Source: Pseudaminobacter soli (ex Li et al. 2025) (GTDB lineage Bacteria; Pseudomonadota; Alphaproteobacteria; Rhizobiales; Rhizobiaceae). From it: 64,000 nt of DNA. Each line of letters begins with the position of its first letter. Positions within the stretch are counted from its first letter, which is position 1. The notes under the pieces were generated by a model, which was not told the origin of the DNA, did no database searches, and worked only from the letters and a program-made list of their open reading frames with translations. The position numbers and the translations under genes were made by a program. Positions 26,660 through 35,584 of this stretch are shown in pieces. The stretch spans positions 62,001 through 126,000 of the forward strand of contig NZ_PXYL01000012.1 in NCBI RefSeq assembly GCF_003012705.1. Direction: 5' to 3'.

Positions 26660-27364
26660 TTACCGACCCTGTGCGGTATATTCGACTTCGCGCTGCGGCA
26701 CGGGACTGTAGAATGGCACCTTGCGGTAGCCGTCTATGACCGCCTCACGCCGCTGGGCATCGATCTCGGACGGCTGACGCGGACCGAGAAGATCTGCGGG
26801 ATTGGCAACCTGGGCCGCTAGATTGTTCTGATAGGAACAGCCGAAATTGCTGTAGTGCTTGTTCTGTGTGGTGTCCCCCAGGTCCTCCGGCCACCGACCG
26901 CACCGGTCGGTATAGGCCCGCATCTTGGGGTAGCTCACGCGTATCGGCGCGGGCACGTTCACGACCGGCGGCTGGTAGGGCGCAATGATGATCCTGCCAG
27001 CCGGAACACCGCTCGCCCTTGCGAGAGCGGCGAATTCGCGGCCCGCCTCTGCCGCGGCAATCGAATTCGGGGCGCCGGCGGGAATGAGGATGGTGAGTGG
27101 CGGGACAGCGCTGCGATCGTAGTCCGCAAGGAAGCCCTTCAGCGCCACGCGCTGGATCTGGGTCATGCCGCGGTCGCTGATCGCGACGGGCAGATCGATC
27201 ACCTGCTCCCTCTCGCCGATGACAATCGGATGATTGGTCCGATAGTCGTCCGGGATCGCGCCGACGGTGATGCTGTCGTGTTGCGCACAGCCTGCGAGCA
27301 GAGCGACCGCCAGGGCTGCGGCTACGGGCGATACGACTTTGAAGCCAAACCTTGCCTGAGACAT
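26660..27364 (-). CDS. cpaD: Pilus assembly lipoprotein CpaD
   Basis: The 234-residue protein has a lipoprotein signal ending in ALLAGC (Cys at about residue 26). The CpaD domain follows (RTNHPIVIGEREQVIDLPVA, and later FGCSYQNNLAAQVANPADLL). CpaD is thought to support the CpaC secretin at the outer membrane. The ATG at 27364 has GAGGA 7 bases before it. A GTG at 27382 overlapping the cpaC stop would add 6 residues but is less likely. Confidence 0.92.
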   Translation of the reverse strand: MSQARFGFKVVSPVAAALAVALLAGCAQHDSITVGAIPDDYRTNHPIVIGEREQVIDLPVAISDRGMTQIQRVALKGFLADYDRSAVPPLTILIPAGAPNSIAAAEAGREFAALARASGVPAGRIIIAPYQPPVVNVPAPIRVSYPKMRAYTDRCGRWPEDLGDTTQNKHYSNFGCSYQNNLAAQVANPADLLGPRQPSEIDAQRREAVIDGYRKVPFYSPVPQREVEYTAQGR

Positions 27365-27378
27365 GTCAGGTTCCTCGA

Positions 27379-28971
27379 TCACTTGTAGATGTAGCCGACG
27401 ACACCGTGATACCGGCCGTTCGGCAGGTTGGTCTGCATCGTCCCGTAGACGCGATTGATCCTGCCGAGGAACATTCCGGCCCCGTCGCTCGCGGCATTGA
27501 AATTGTCGTCCGGCTTCGCCAGTTCGTTGCGGGCGACAGGCTTTGCCAGATAGGGCGTGATGATCACGACCAGCTCGGTTTCGTTGCGGACGAAATCGCG
27601 GCTGCGGAAGAGCGTGCCCAGCACAGGGATCTTGGCGAGACCCGGCAGGCCGTTCATCACCTGCCTGACGTCGTCGCGGACAAGGCCGGCGATCATCATC
27701 GAGCCGCCCGACGGCAGTTCCACGGTCGTGTCGGCCAGGCGCTTGCGGATGGAGATGATGTTGGTGCCCAGGAAGCCGGTCCTGTTCTTGTTGCCAACCA
27801 AACCCTCGAGCTGAGCCGAGCCTTCATTGGTCGGTTCCGAAACCGAGGTGCGCACCTTCAGGCTGATGCGGCCGGGGGACAGGACCACCGGTTGAAATTC
27901 GAGGCCGATGCCATATTCGACCCTATCGAGCTGGTAGGTCGTCTCGCCGGTCTTGTTTTCGTCCGAGACCGTGTTCGAACGCCCGGTGACGAGATTGAAT
28001 TCGCCACCGACCTTGAACGTCGCCTTTTCACCGGAAACGGCGGTCAACGTCGGCTCGGCAAGCGTCTTCATGACGCCGGCCTGTTCCATGGCATTGATAT
28101 AGGCGTTCAGCGTCGAGGAATTGATGGTCAGTCCCGACGCCGAAAGCGGCTTGCCCAAGCCAAACGAGTTTTCGACGATGCCGCCCCAAGTGATGCCGTC
28201 CGAATTGCCCGCCGCGAACATATTGACGCCGAGCTGCTTCATGACGTTGCGGCTGACTTCGGCGACCGTGACCTTCAGGGTCACCTGGTCTTCGCCGATG
28301 ATCTGCAGCAGGTTGACGATCTTGCTGACGCGCCGCTCAAAATCGGGATTGTTGATGTCGACACCGCCATTAGCGGAGCCGCCCGCCGCGGTCTGCGAAT
28401 ATTGGCCCGTCGTTGCCTCGCCGCCGCTGACGAAGACATTGGCCAGGTCGACAGCGCGCTTGGCGTCGAGCGGCGTCTCCACCGTTCCATTCAGGACGAC
28501 GTTGTCGTTGATCAGCTCAACCTTGACGTTGGAGGTGGGGATGAAGCGCTTGATATAGTCTTCCAGCCCCGCGACGTCGCGCTCGACGGCGAGGTCGAGG
28601 CTGACGATCTGCTCGCCGTTCGGCCCGAAGACAAAAATGTTGGTCTGCCCGACCGACTTGCCGAACAGATAAATGCGCCGGGCCGTGCGCGTGACTGCAT
28701 CCGCAACCGCCGGATTGGCGACTAGAATGTCGTAGGCGTCGGCCGGCAGGTCGATGACGATCGACTTGTTGAGGCCGAGCTTGATGCGCTGGCCGCCACT
28801 CGTCGAAGAGCCGATATGGGCCGTACCGGCCTCCGCCCCAGCGACGAAGCTGGCATTCGGGCCGGCTCCGGCAAAGAGCATGGCTACGCTGGTCGCGAAG
28901 ACGGTAACCATCCTGGCGAGGCTGCGGCCGGCGGCCACTCCGGTAACCGGCTTTCTCATGCTCAGCCTCAT
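27379..28971 (-). CDS. cpaC: Pilus outer-membrane secretin CpaC/RcpA
   Basis: The 530-residue protein has a signal peptide (about 1-45). A pilus N-terminal domain follows (KSIVIDLPADAYDILVANPA), then a BON-like part (about 125-190), and a C-terminal secretin domain with VELPSGGSMMIAGLVRDDVR and KIPVLGTLFRSRDFVRNETE, the secretin signature. It forms the outer-membrane channel for the pilus. The ATG overlaps the cpaB stop (ATGA). A second ATG 12 bases on is possible. Confidence 0.95.
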   Translation of the reverse strand: MRLSMRKPVTGVAAGRSLARMVTVFATSVAMLFAGAGPNASFVAGAEAGTAHIGSSTSGGQRIKLGLNKSIVIDLPADAYDILVANPAVADAVTRTARRIYLFGKSVGQTNIFVFGPNGEQIVSLDLAVERDVAGLEDYIKRFIPTSNVKVELINDNVVLNGTVETPLDAKRAVDLANVFVSGGEATTGQYSQTAAGGSANGGVDINNPDFERRVSKIVNLLQIIGEDQVTLKVTVAEVSRNVMKQLGVNMFAAGNSDGITWGGIVENSFGLGKPLSASGLTINSSTLNAYINAMEQAGVMKTLAEPTLTAVSGEKATFKVGGEFNLVTGRSNTVSDENKTGETTYQLDRVEYGIGLEFQPVVLSPGRISLKVRTSVSEPTNEGSAQLEGLVGNKNRTGFLGTNIISIRKRLADTTVELPSGGSMMIAGLVRDDVRQVMNGLPGLAKIPVLGTLFRSRDFVRNETELVVIITPYLAKPVARNELAKPDDNFNAASDGAGMFLGRINRVYGTMQTNLPNGRYHGVVGYIYK

Positions 28972-29780
28972 TTCTTCGCCCCCACTTCCGTCACCTCGCC
29001 CGACTTGATCAGGCGCACGATGCCGCGCCGCCCGTTGCCGGAGACGAGGTAATCGGCCTCGTCCGTTGCATTTTCCTGCGCATCGGCGACCGAACGGAGG
29101 GAAAGCGACAAACGGTCGGCCATCTGCTGCGCAACGGTGATGATTTCCGCCTGTTGCGGCGTCAGTTCGAGCGTCGCCGTTTCGCCGACCTTGACGCGGC
29201 GCCCCTCTTCATCCTCCTGGATGGCCTGGTCGATGGCCAGAACCTTGATGTTCTTGAGGACGGTATCGGTGATGTAATCGCTGCTGGCGACTTCGCTGTT
29301 GACGCGCCGCGTCATGATCACGTCGACGTAGTCGTTCGGCAGGATGAAGCCGCCGGCCGAGGTGTCGGCCGCGATGCGCGTTGCGATGGCACGTTTGCCG
29401 CTCGGCAGGATGGAGGACATGAAGCTTTGCCCGTCGCCAACGAGCTTGGAACGGCGCAATGGTTCGCCGGAATACATCGCGACGCGGGCGATCGACGTCT
29501 TCACCTTGTCGAGCGCATCCGGCTCGGCCGAGCGCGTTATGAAATTGGCGTTGACCGCATCGGACGGCCATGACTGCCAGCCGATATGGCCATCCACGGA
29601 AGCGCCCATGGGCACATCGCCGGTTAGAACCAGAACGTCGGAAAGCCGAATTGCCGGCTCCTGGGGGCCGGCCAGGGCAACAGTCTCCGGCGCGCCGGTC
29701 GCCATGTTCTTGGCGACGTAACCCGCGCCGCCAGCCGCAGCAACAGCCACGCTCAGAATAATCAAACGGGATGCTGCCAT
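28968..29780 (-). CDS. cpaB: Pilus assembly protein CpaB/RcpC
   Basis: The 270-residue protein has an N-terminal membrane anchor (MAASRLIILSVAVAAAGGAG) and an SAF-like domain (about 40-110, DVPMGASVDGHIGWQSWP). The RcpC beta region contains ILPNDYVDVIMTRRVNSEV. It is a periplasmic partner of the secretin. Start at 29780 because the family anchor begins there; the frame is open 21 codons further. It is the first gene of the cpaB-tadC run, with its own upstream gap of 256 bp. Confidence 0.92.
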   Translation of the reverse strand: MAASRLIILSVAVAAAGGAGYVAKNMATGAPETVALAGPQEPAIRLSDVLVLTGDVPMGASVDGHIGWQSWPSDAVNANFITRSAEPDALDKVKTSIARVAMYSGEPLRRSKLVGDGQSFMSSILPSGKRAIATRIAADTSAGGFILPNDYVDVIMTRRVNSEVASSDYITDTVLKNIKVLAIDQAIQEDEEGRRVKVGETATLELTPQQAEIITVAQQMADRLSLSLRSVADAQENATDEADYLVSGNGRRGIVRLIKSGEVTEVGAKK

Positions 29781-29839
29781 TTGCCTGAACCTCGCCTTCG
29801 CAACCCTTTCAGCCGAGGCAGACAATGCAGACCCAATCG

Positions 29840-29855
29840 TCAACTTATGGTTAAC
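29840..29855 (-). promoter_or_regulatory. CtrA-like site upstream of cpaB
   Basis: On the plus strand TCAA (29840-29843), seven bases and TTAAC (29851-29855) match TTAA-N7-TTAAC with one mismatch, 60 bp before the cpaB ATG. The 256-bp gap between cpaA and cpaB (29781-30036) holds no gene and is AT-richer around 29840-29890, consistent with a promoter. Confidence 0.4.
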
Positions 29856-30036
29856 GAAGCCCTTACGGTCGTGATTAATTTAGAGTTTAGATTTGACGGC
29901 GGCGCAGCCTTGCGTCTTTGGGCGTAAAACGTGCCCACGCCTCAAAATTTTTCCGAGAGCAAGGGAAATGGCTGACCGAGATCAATCAACGCTTTGCCAG
30001 CAAAGCTGCATAGTAAATCCAAGCAACTCTTAGTCG

Positions 30037-30558
30037 CTATTTCGCTGCGAGCTGCTCGATTGCCCAGACCATAAGCGGTGATTCCGGATAGGCGATCAGC
30101 CCGCCAATACCGAGCGCGATCCCGTAGGGAACGCCGACAGTCTTGTCGGCAAAATTGCGCAAGAACATGTTCCTGCCGGTAAACATGGCGATAGCTGAAC
30201 CGCGGTAGCTCAGTATGCCGAGGGTCAAGACGCCACCGAGGAAAGCCGAGACCACCAGATATTCGAGCAGATGAGTACCGAAACCCATCCAAACTGCGGT
30301 CGCCGCCAGGAGCTTCGCATCGCCCCCGCCCATGCCTCCCAGGGCAAATAGTATGAACGTAACGGCAAGCACCACTGCGCCACCGGCGAAGTGCAGCCCA
30401 TAAGCGGACCAATCCATGCCCGTCAAAGGCGCCACGACCGCGAAGGTGCCGAGTAGCAACAGGGAAACCCGGTTTGCGATCGTCATGGACAGCAAATCGG
30501 ATATCGCTGCGAAAAGCATGCAGAACGGAAAGACCACAAAGATCAGCGCAACAAGCAT
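30037..30558 (-). CDS. cpaA: Prepilin peptidase CpaA/TadV
   Basis: The 173-residue membrane protein is a small type IV prepilin peptidase. The catalytic aspartates are visible in FAAISDLLSMTIANR (Asp about 19) and in GGMGGGDAKLLAA (Asp about 75). Around five to six membrane helices fill the rest. It cleaves the Flp pilins and TadE/F pseudopilins after the conserved Gly. It lies after the pilin terminator, so it is probably expressed at a lower level than the pilins. Confidence 0.92.
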   Translation of the reverse strand: MLVALIFVVFPFCMLFAAISDLLSMTIANRVSLLLLGTFAVVAPLTGMDWSAYGLHFAGGAVVLAVTFILFALGGMGGGDAKLLAATAVWMGFGTHLLEYLVVSAFLGGVLTLGILSYRGSAIAMFTGRNMFLRNFADKTVGVPYGIALGIGGLIAYPESPLMVWAIEQLAAK

Positions 30559-30675
30559 GGCGTCACGAATGTCCGGATGTTGAAGACCTGAAGTATGGAA
30601 GCCTCGTGTTAAGGATTGATGAGTCCGCCTCAATGTGCGGCTGGCCTTCAGTTGAACTTCCACATCCCAGAAACG

Positions 30676-30706
30676 AAAAAGGGGCCGCCGAAAGCGACCC
30701 CTTTTT
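30676..30706 (-). terminator. Terminator/attenuator downstream of the Flp pilin genes
   Basis: AAAAAGGGG and CCCCTTTTT flank a short inner stem and GAAA-type loop. It lies 46 bp after the second pilin stop codon and ahead of cpaA. Read-through would allow cpaA expression at a reduced level, a common arrangement for abundant pilin versus machine genes. Confidence 0.9.
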
Positions 30707-30752
30707 CATTTCGGCCCACGCCTGAACAGGCGCGGCCATCGATGTCAGACCA

Positions 30753-30926
30753 TTACGATGGGGTGGTCAGCTTGCTCGCGATGGCATTGAATTGGTCATT
30801 CAGCTTGTTGCCGAGAGTCGTCGCGCCGGTGATGATGGCAAGCGCGATGAGGGCGGCGATCAGACCGTATTCAATGGCAGTCGCACCGGACTCATCCTTC
30901 GCGAAACGCGAGAAGATATTGGCCAT
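30753..30926 (-). CDS. Flp family type IVb pilin (copy 2)
   Basis: The 57-residue prepilin reads MANIFSRFAKDESGATAIEY, then GLIAALIALAIITGATTLGN. This is the Flp pattern: a short basic leader, Gly before the cleavage point, Glu at +5 and Tyr at +6, then one long hydrophobic helix. CpaA is expected to cut at SG-ATAIEY. AAGGAG lies 8 bases before the ATG at 30926. The gene and its leader are a near copy of the neighbouring pilin. Confidence 0.95.
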   Translation of the reverse strand: MANIFSRFAKDESGATAIEYGLIAALIALAIITGATTLGNKLNDQFNAIASKLTTPS

Positions 30927-30982
30927 TTCAGAACTCCTTGTTCTAGGTACCAACGAGATCGTCGGCGATCGATTTCCGACTA

Positions 30983-31156
30983 TTAGCTCGGGGTGACCAT
31001 CTTGTTGGCGATGGCGTTGAACTGAGAGTTCAACTTGTTGCCGAGAGCGGTCGCGCCGGTGATGATGGCAAGCGCGATGAGGGCGGCGATCAGACCGTAT
31101 TCGATAGCGGTCGCGCCGGATTCGTCTTTCACAAAACGTGCGAAGATATTGGCCAT
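30983..31156 (-). CDS. Flp family type IVb pilin (copy 1)
   Basis: This 57-residue prepilin differs from copy 2 only at scattered positions (ARFV for SRFA, TALG for TTLG, NSQFNAIANKMVTPS at the end). It has the same cleavage motif SGATAIEYG and the same AAGGAG ribosome-binding site. It is the promoter-proximal copy and so probably the major pilin. The 57-bp spacer to copy 2 contains only leader sequence and no terminator, so both are on one transcript. Confidence 0.95.
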   Translation of the reverse strand: MANIFARFVKDESGATAIEYGLIAALIALAIITGATALGNKLNSQFNAIANKMVTPS

Positions 31157-31457
31157 TTCAGAGCTCCTTGCTCCACGTGTTAACAGCACTTCCGTCAATC
31201 TTCTGGTGCATTGATCGGATGGCTCCAACCTAGTGAACAGCTCTTTCGATCGGCTTAACGAACAGCCTTACCAAAAGCTTTCTACTTGCAGCCAAAACTT
31301 GTGGTTAACCGGGCGGTAAAAGTGCTCGGCAAAATCGAACTTTCCGAAGCTCGGATTTCTTCTTCTTTTTGTACCCTATGGCGCAGACCGCGCTTAACGC
31401 TTGGTTCACCAATGATGTTCATAGTCCGTTTAAGACCTATTCCGGGCGGAGCGCCGC
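31157..31457. promoter_or_regulatory. Divergent promoter region of pilins and the plus-strand tad genes
   Basis: This 301-bp gap separates the minus-strand pilins from the plus-strand group. It holds no gene. A CtrA-like site is visible at 31305-31319 (TTAA, seven bases, GTAA; on the minus strand TTAC-N7-TTAACC). Several further TTAAC half-sites lie at 31180, 31255 and near 31394. The strong pilin leader has the ribosome-binding site AAGGAG. Confidence 0.5.
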
Positions 31458-31892
31458 ATGACCAGGCTGAATTTCTCCACTTGCCTTGCCACGCTAGCGG
31501 CCGGCCTTGCCGCGGCTGCAGTTCCTGCGTCCCCCGCCATCGCCGGAGCTGGAATAGACGTGGTGATGAACCAGGCCAAGATCATCCGGCTGGCGCGCCC
31601 CGCCGATACCATCGTCGTCGGCAACCCGCTCATCGCCGACGCGACCGTGCAGGATGCCACGACCATTGTGCTGACCGGCAAAGGCTTCGGGGTGACCAAC
31701 ATCGTGGCACTCGACAAGGAAGGCTCCCCTATTGTCGACGAGCAAGTGACGGTCGCACGCGATTCCGCTTCTTCCGTCCGCATCTACAGGCGCGCCGAGG
31801 TGCAGACGATGTCCTGCACGCCCTATTGCGAAAGCTCCTACAAGAGCGAGGCTGAACGGGTATCCGAAGCCGAGATGAATACGAGCCGCTAA
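31458..31892 (+). CDS. Pilus assembly protein N-terminal-domain protein (CpaC N-like)
   Basis: The 144-residue protein has a signal peptide (about 1-29, cleavage after AIA). A single domain then resembles the N-terminal domain of CpaC-type secretins (KIIRLARPADTIVVGNPLIA, then VTNIVALDKEG). No secretin channel follows, so it is a stand-alone periplasmic accessory rather than a truncated cpaC. The C-terminal tail has two Cys (MSCTPYCESS) that may form a disulfide. It is the first plus-strand gene of the tad group. Confidence 0.82.
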   Translation: MTRLNFSTCLATLAAGLAAAAVPASPAIAGAGIDVVMNQAKIIRLARPADTIVVGNPLIADATVQDATTIVLTGKGFGVTNIVALDKEGSPIVDEQVTVARDSASSVRIYRRAEVQTMSCTPYCESSYKSEAERVSEAEMNTSR

Positions 31893-32036
31893 TTATCAAA
31901 GCGCCTGGGCGCTGCGGCGACAGTTACCGGCCGGTAAATGCAGGCGGCAAAATTCTAGCGGCCCTCCAAACCGGACTTCAATGAGTTTGCGCTAATTTTG
32001 TCGCGAAACTCAGTTTGGTATCGGCAGGAAGCGGCC

Positions 32037-32630
32037 ATGAGCATCGAGTTGAGCGCAAGAAAGTCTGGCAAACGCGCACGGCGAGGCCTGCTTGGCCTTT
32101 TCCTACGTGACGCGAGCGGCGCCACGGCGATCGAATTCGCGATGCTCGCCATCCCCTTCACGATGCTCGTCTTTGCGATACTGGAGAGTTGCGTCTCCTA
32201 TACGGCACAACAGGTAGTGTCCGGAGCCGCAGACGACGTCGCCCGGCAGTTCCGCACAGGCCAGCTCAAGCCCGATGCCAACAATCAAGCCGTTGTGGCT
32301 GCGAAGGTTCGTGAGATGATCTGCGGCCGCCTGGAGGTGATGGTTGCAAAGGGTTGCCCGAATCTCTTCATTGATCTGCGGCAGTTCGCAACCTTCGCCG
32401 ATGCGCTCAATATCAAGACCAAGCTGACGGGGACTGGGTCCGATCGCGACCTCGACACCTCCGATTTTGGCATCAACCCGGGCCTTGCGAAGACCAGGAA
32501 CATGTTGCGGGTCTACTACAAGTGGCCGGTGATTACAGATTTCATGCGGGCATCCATGTCGAACATCAAGGGCGGCAAGATCCTACTGGCCGCAACCGCG
32601 ATCTGGCAGAACGAGCCGTTCGAGAACTGA
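32037..32630 (+). CDS. TadE/TadG-like pseudopilin (first)
   Basis: The 197-residue protein has a basic leader and the prepilin-like segment DASGATAIEFAMLAIPFTML (about 30-49), cut by CpaA in Tad systems, followed by a membrane helix and a periplasmic domain. TadE/TadF pseudopilins are needed for pilus biogenesis. The ATG at 32037 follows AGGA by 9 bases. It lies 58 bp before a second such gene. It lacks a von Willebrand domain, so it is TadE/F rather than TadG. Confidence 0.86.
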   Translation: MSIELSARKSGKRARRGLLGLFLRDASGATAIEFAMLAIPFTMLVFAILESCVSYTAQQVVSGAADDVARQFRTGQLKPDANNQAVVAAKVREMICGRLEVMVAKGCPNLFIDLRQFATFADALNIKTKLTGTGSDRDLDTSDFGINPGLAKTRNMLRVYYKWPVITDFMRASMSNIKGGKILLAATAIWQNEPFEN

Positions 32631-32688
32631 CGCGTTTCGCCGGGTTAAAGTCAGGGATAGGGCAAATGTCGTTGGTGCGGGGGCGCAT

Positions 32689-33300
32689 ATGACACGAATG
32701 GATTTGACGAGATTTTGGCGCGCCTTGTCGCGGCTGCGGGCAGACCGTCGCGGAATCGGGGCAGTAGAGTTCGCGCTGATCGCGCCGCTGTTGCTATGCT
32801 TTTATTTCGTCAGCATGGAGCTGTCGCTTGGCCTGGAGGCCAGCAAGAAAGTCAGCCGCATCGGCAGCATGGTCGCCGATCTCGTGACCCAGCAGCCAGG
32901 AAAGATCGCCAAGGCCGATCTCGAAGCCATCATGCAGCTCGGCCAGGCTGTTATCCAGCCCTACAATCGCTCGATCCCGACGATCGTCGTGACGGGAATC
33001 CAGATTACCAATGACGCCACCCCCAAGGTGCAGGTTGCCTGGTCGAGACAGATCGTGAAGGGGGTCTACAGCATGCCATTTGCTGTCAACTCGACTACCT
33101 CCGTACCCGACCAGCTCAAGATCAAGGGCACCTTCCTTGTCCGCGTCACGAGCACCCTCGACTACAAGCCGCTCATCACCTGGTCCCCATCGCAAAAGAA
33201 GACGCTAGGCCTGACCTCGGCCTTTGACAGTATCTCGATGGGCGGAACGTACTATCTGCGCCCGCGCATGAGCGCTGACATAAGCTGCGACGGCTGCTGA
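32689..33300 (+). CDS. TadE/TadF-like pseudopilin (second)
   Basis: The 203-residue protein carries the same style of processing site, RRGIGAVEFALIAPLLLCFY (about 20-40), and a periplasmic domain with VAWSRQIVKGVYSMPF. Its C-terminal DISCDGC has two cysteines. It pairs with the preceding TadE-like protein. No TadG with a von Willebrand domain is found in this window, so TadG must be elsewhere or absent. Confidence 0.85.
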   Translation: MTRMDLTRFWRALSRLRADRRGIGAVEFALIAPLLLCFYFVSMELSLGLEASKKVSRIGSMVADLVTQQPGKIAKADLEAIMQLGQAVIQPYNRSIPTIVVTGIQITNDATPKVQVAWSRQIVKGVYSMPFAVNSTTSVPDQLKIKGTFLVRVTSTLDYKPLITWSPSQKKTLGLTSAFDSISMGGTYYLRPRMSADISCDGC

Positions 33301-33415
33301 TACGGCATATCGCGACCGCATCGGAAGATCGGTCGCGCTCGCTTCCGAATTGCCAACGACCGCCGCGCAGCCTATCTGTGAGGCACTGTCCCGGCAAAGG
33401 TGAGCCCAGTTTCCG

Positions 33416-34654
33416 ATGGCGCGTGCATTCCTGTTCGTTCTCGACTCCTTCGGCATCGGTGGCGCGTCGGATGCAGACCGCTTCGGTGACGCCGGCGCAA
33501 ACACTTTCGCCCATATCGCGCAAGCTTGCGCCACGGGTGCCGCGGACCGCGAGGGGCTGCGAAAGGGCCCGCTGAACGTACCCAACATGCTCTCGGTCGG
33601 CCTTGGGCGGGCGTCAGCAACTGCGACCGGATTTTCGCTCGGCGAGGACCAAGCCGCCCTGCCCTCCTCCTTCCACGGCGCTGCCGAAGAGGTGTCGAGC
33701 GGAAAGGACACGCCGTCTGGCCATTGGGAGATCACCGCCGTGCCGGTGCCCTTCGACTGGGGCTATTTTCCGCAGACAGTCCCGACGTTTCCATCCGGAT
33801 TGACCGCCGAGATCGTCGCAGAAGCGAAGCTGCCCGGAATTCTCGGCGACTGCCATGCCTCGGGCACCGAGATCATCGAGAGATATGGCGGGGAGCATAT
33901 CCGGACCGGCAAGCCGATCTGCTACACGTCGGCGGATTCTGTTTACCAGATCGCCGCCCACGAGACCCATTTCGGCCTCGAACGCCTCTACGAGCTCTGC
34001 CGCATCGTGCGCAGGCTGGTCGATCCGCTGAACATCGGGCGGGTCATCGCGCGGCCTTTCGTTGGCGAGAGCCCGGCGGATTTCGAACGAACCGCCAACC
34101 GCCGCGACTTCGCCGTCCCGCCCCCCGAGCCGACCCTGCTTGACCGCCTCACCGCGCGTGGGAGCAAGGTCATCGGCATGGGCAAGATCGGCGACATCTT
34201 CGCTCATCAAGGCGTTTCGGAAGTGCGCAAGGCAGCCGGCAACATGGCGCTTTTCGATGCGACCCTTCAGGCTATGGACGATGCACGCGACGGCGACTTG
34301 GTATTTGCCAATTTCGTCGACTTCGACACGCTCTACGGCCATCGCCGGGACATTGCCGGCTATGCCGCCGCACTTGAAGCCTTCGACAAACGGCTGCCGG
34401 AGGCAGTTTCGAAACTGAAACCCGGCGACCTGCTCCTGCTGACCGCCGACCATGGCTGCGACCCGACCTGGACGGGAAGCGACCACACGCGCGAGCGCGT
34501 GCCGGTCGTCGGCATCGCACCGGGCCTGCAGGGCGGCGATATCGGCCTGCGCAAGACCTTCGCCGACATCGGCGAGACGGTGGCCGAACATCTTGGCCTG
34601 GCGCGCGGGCGCCACGGCACCTCTTTCTATCCGGCGATCGCCAAAAATGCCTGA
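33416..34654 (+). CDS. deoB: Phosphopentomutase
   Basis: The 412-residue enzyme interconverts (deoxy)ribose 1-phosphate and 5-phosphate in nucleoside salvage. The metal-binding start [20 protein letters not shown], the DTLYGHRRD segment and the C-terminal [20 protein letters not shown] are the alkaline phosphatase-superfamily motifs of DeoB. Its end overlaps the mutM start by 8 bases, which suggests coupled translation. The length agrees with the family (about 400). Confidence 0.96.
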   Translation: MARAFLFVLDSFGIGGASDADRFGDAGANTFAHIAQACATGAADREGLRKGPLNVPNMLSVGLGRASATATGFSLGEDQAALPSSFHGAAEEVSSGKDTPSGHWEITAVPVPFDWGYFPQTVPTFPSGLTAEIVAEAKLPGILGDCHASGTEIIERYGGEHIRTGKPICYTSADSVYQIAAHETHFGLERLYELCRIVRRLVDPLNIGRVIARPFVGESPADFERTANRRDFAVPPPEPTLLDRLTARGSKVIGMGKIGDIFAHQGVSEVRKAAGNMALFDATLQAMDDARDGDLVFANFVDFDTLYGHRRDIAGYAAALEAFDKRLPEAVSKLKPGDLLLLTADHGCDPTWTGSDHTRERVPVVGIAPGLQGGDIGLRKTFADIGETVAEHLGLARGRHGTSFYPAIAKNA

Positions 34655-35534
34655 GTTGCCCGAAGTCGAAACCGTGCGGCGCGGCTTGCAGCCGGCAATG
34701 GAAGGCGCGCGCATCATGCGCGTGGAGACGCGCCGGCCGGATTTGCGTTTCCCGTTTCCCGAGCGCTTTGCGGAACGGCTCGAAGGGCGCCGGATCATTT
34801 CGCTCGGTCGGCGGGCGAAATACCTGACAGCACATATCGAGGACGCGCCGGTTCTGATCTGCCATCTCGGCATGTCGGGCTCCTTCCGGGTCGAAACAGA
34901 CGATCAGGCGCAATCGCCCGGCGACTTCCATCACGAACGACCGAAGGCAGCCGCGCACGACCACGTGGTCTTCCATCTCGAACCGCCGAAAGGCGAGCCG
35001 ACGCGCATTGTTTTCAACGATCCGCGCCGTTTCGGCTTCATGCTTTTCGCGGAGAATGGCGCCGAGCATCCGATGTTGACCGGGCTCGGCGTCGAGCCGA
35101 CCGGTAATGCGCTCGACGGCAAGCTGCTTGCCGAACTCTTCCGCGACCGCCGCAGCCCCCTCAAGGCCGCGCTGCTGGACCAGCGTCTGATTGCCGGGCT
35201 CGGCAACATCTACGTGTCGGAGGCGCTGTGGCGCGCCGGCCTGTCGCCGCTCAGGATTGCCGGCACGATAGCCAAGCCGGGCAAGAAGGCCGCGGAGGCA
35301 AGCGAGCGCCTGGCATCAAGCATCCGTTCTGTCATTGCCGACGCCATAGAAGCGGGCGGCTCGTCGCTGCGCGACTATGTGCATGCGGACGGCTCGCTCG
35401 GCTATTTCCAGCATTCCTTCTCGGTCTACGACCGCGAAGGCCAACCCTGCCGCACGCCCGGCTGCAAAGGCCATGTCGAGCGCATCGTGCAGAGCGGCAG
35501 GTCGACTTTCTACTGCCCGCGCTGCCAGCGCTAG
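34647..35534 (+). CDS. mutM: Formamidopyrimidine-DNA glycosylase (Fpg/MutM)
   Basis: The 295-residue repair enzyme removes 8-oxoguanine and formamidopyrimidines and cleaves the strand. [14 protein letters not shown] gives the catalytic Pro2 and Glu3. [17 protein letters not shown] is the helix-two-turn-helix. The C-terminal zinc finger holds CRTPGC and FYCPRCQR. The ATG at 34647 is fixed because Pro must follow the initiator Met. It overlaps deoB, an unusual pairing of salvage and repair genes. Confidence 0.97.
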   Translation: MPELPEVETVRRGLQPAMEGARIMRVETRRPDLRFPFPERFAERLEGRRIISLGRRAKYLTAHIEDAPVLICHLGMSGSFRVETDDQAQSPGDFHHERPKAAAHDHVVFHLEPPKGEPTRIVFNDPRRFGFMLFAENGAEHPMLTGLGVEPTGNALDGKLLAELFRDRRSPLKAALLDQRLIAGLGNIYVSEALWRAGLSPLRIAGTIAKPGKKAAEASERLASSIRSVIADAIEAGGSSLRDYVHADGSLGYFQHSFSVYDREGQPCRTPGCKGHVERIVQSGRSTFYCPRCQR

Positions 35535-35584
35535 ACTAACCGGAACGTGGGCCGCCAATGGCCCAGCGAGAGGAGACCTTCCTG

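Noticed and set aside
31998-32036. Upstream start (TTG) for the first TadE-like gene
   Set aside because: The ATG at 32037 has a ribosome-binding site and the normal basic leader; the extra residues are not leader-like.
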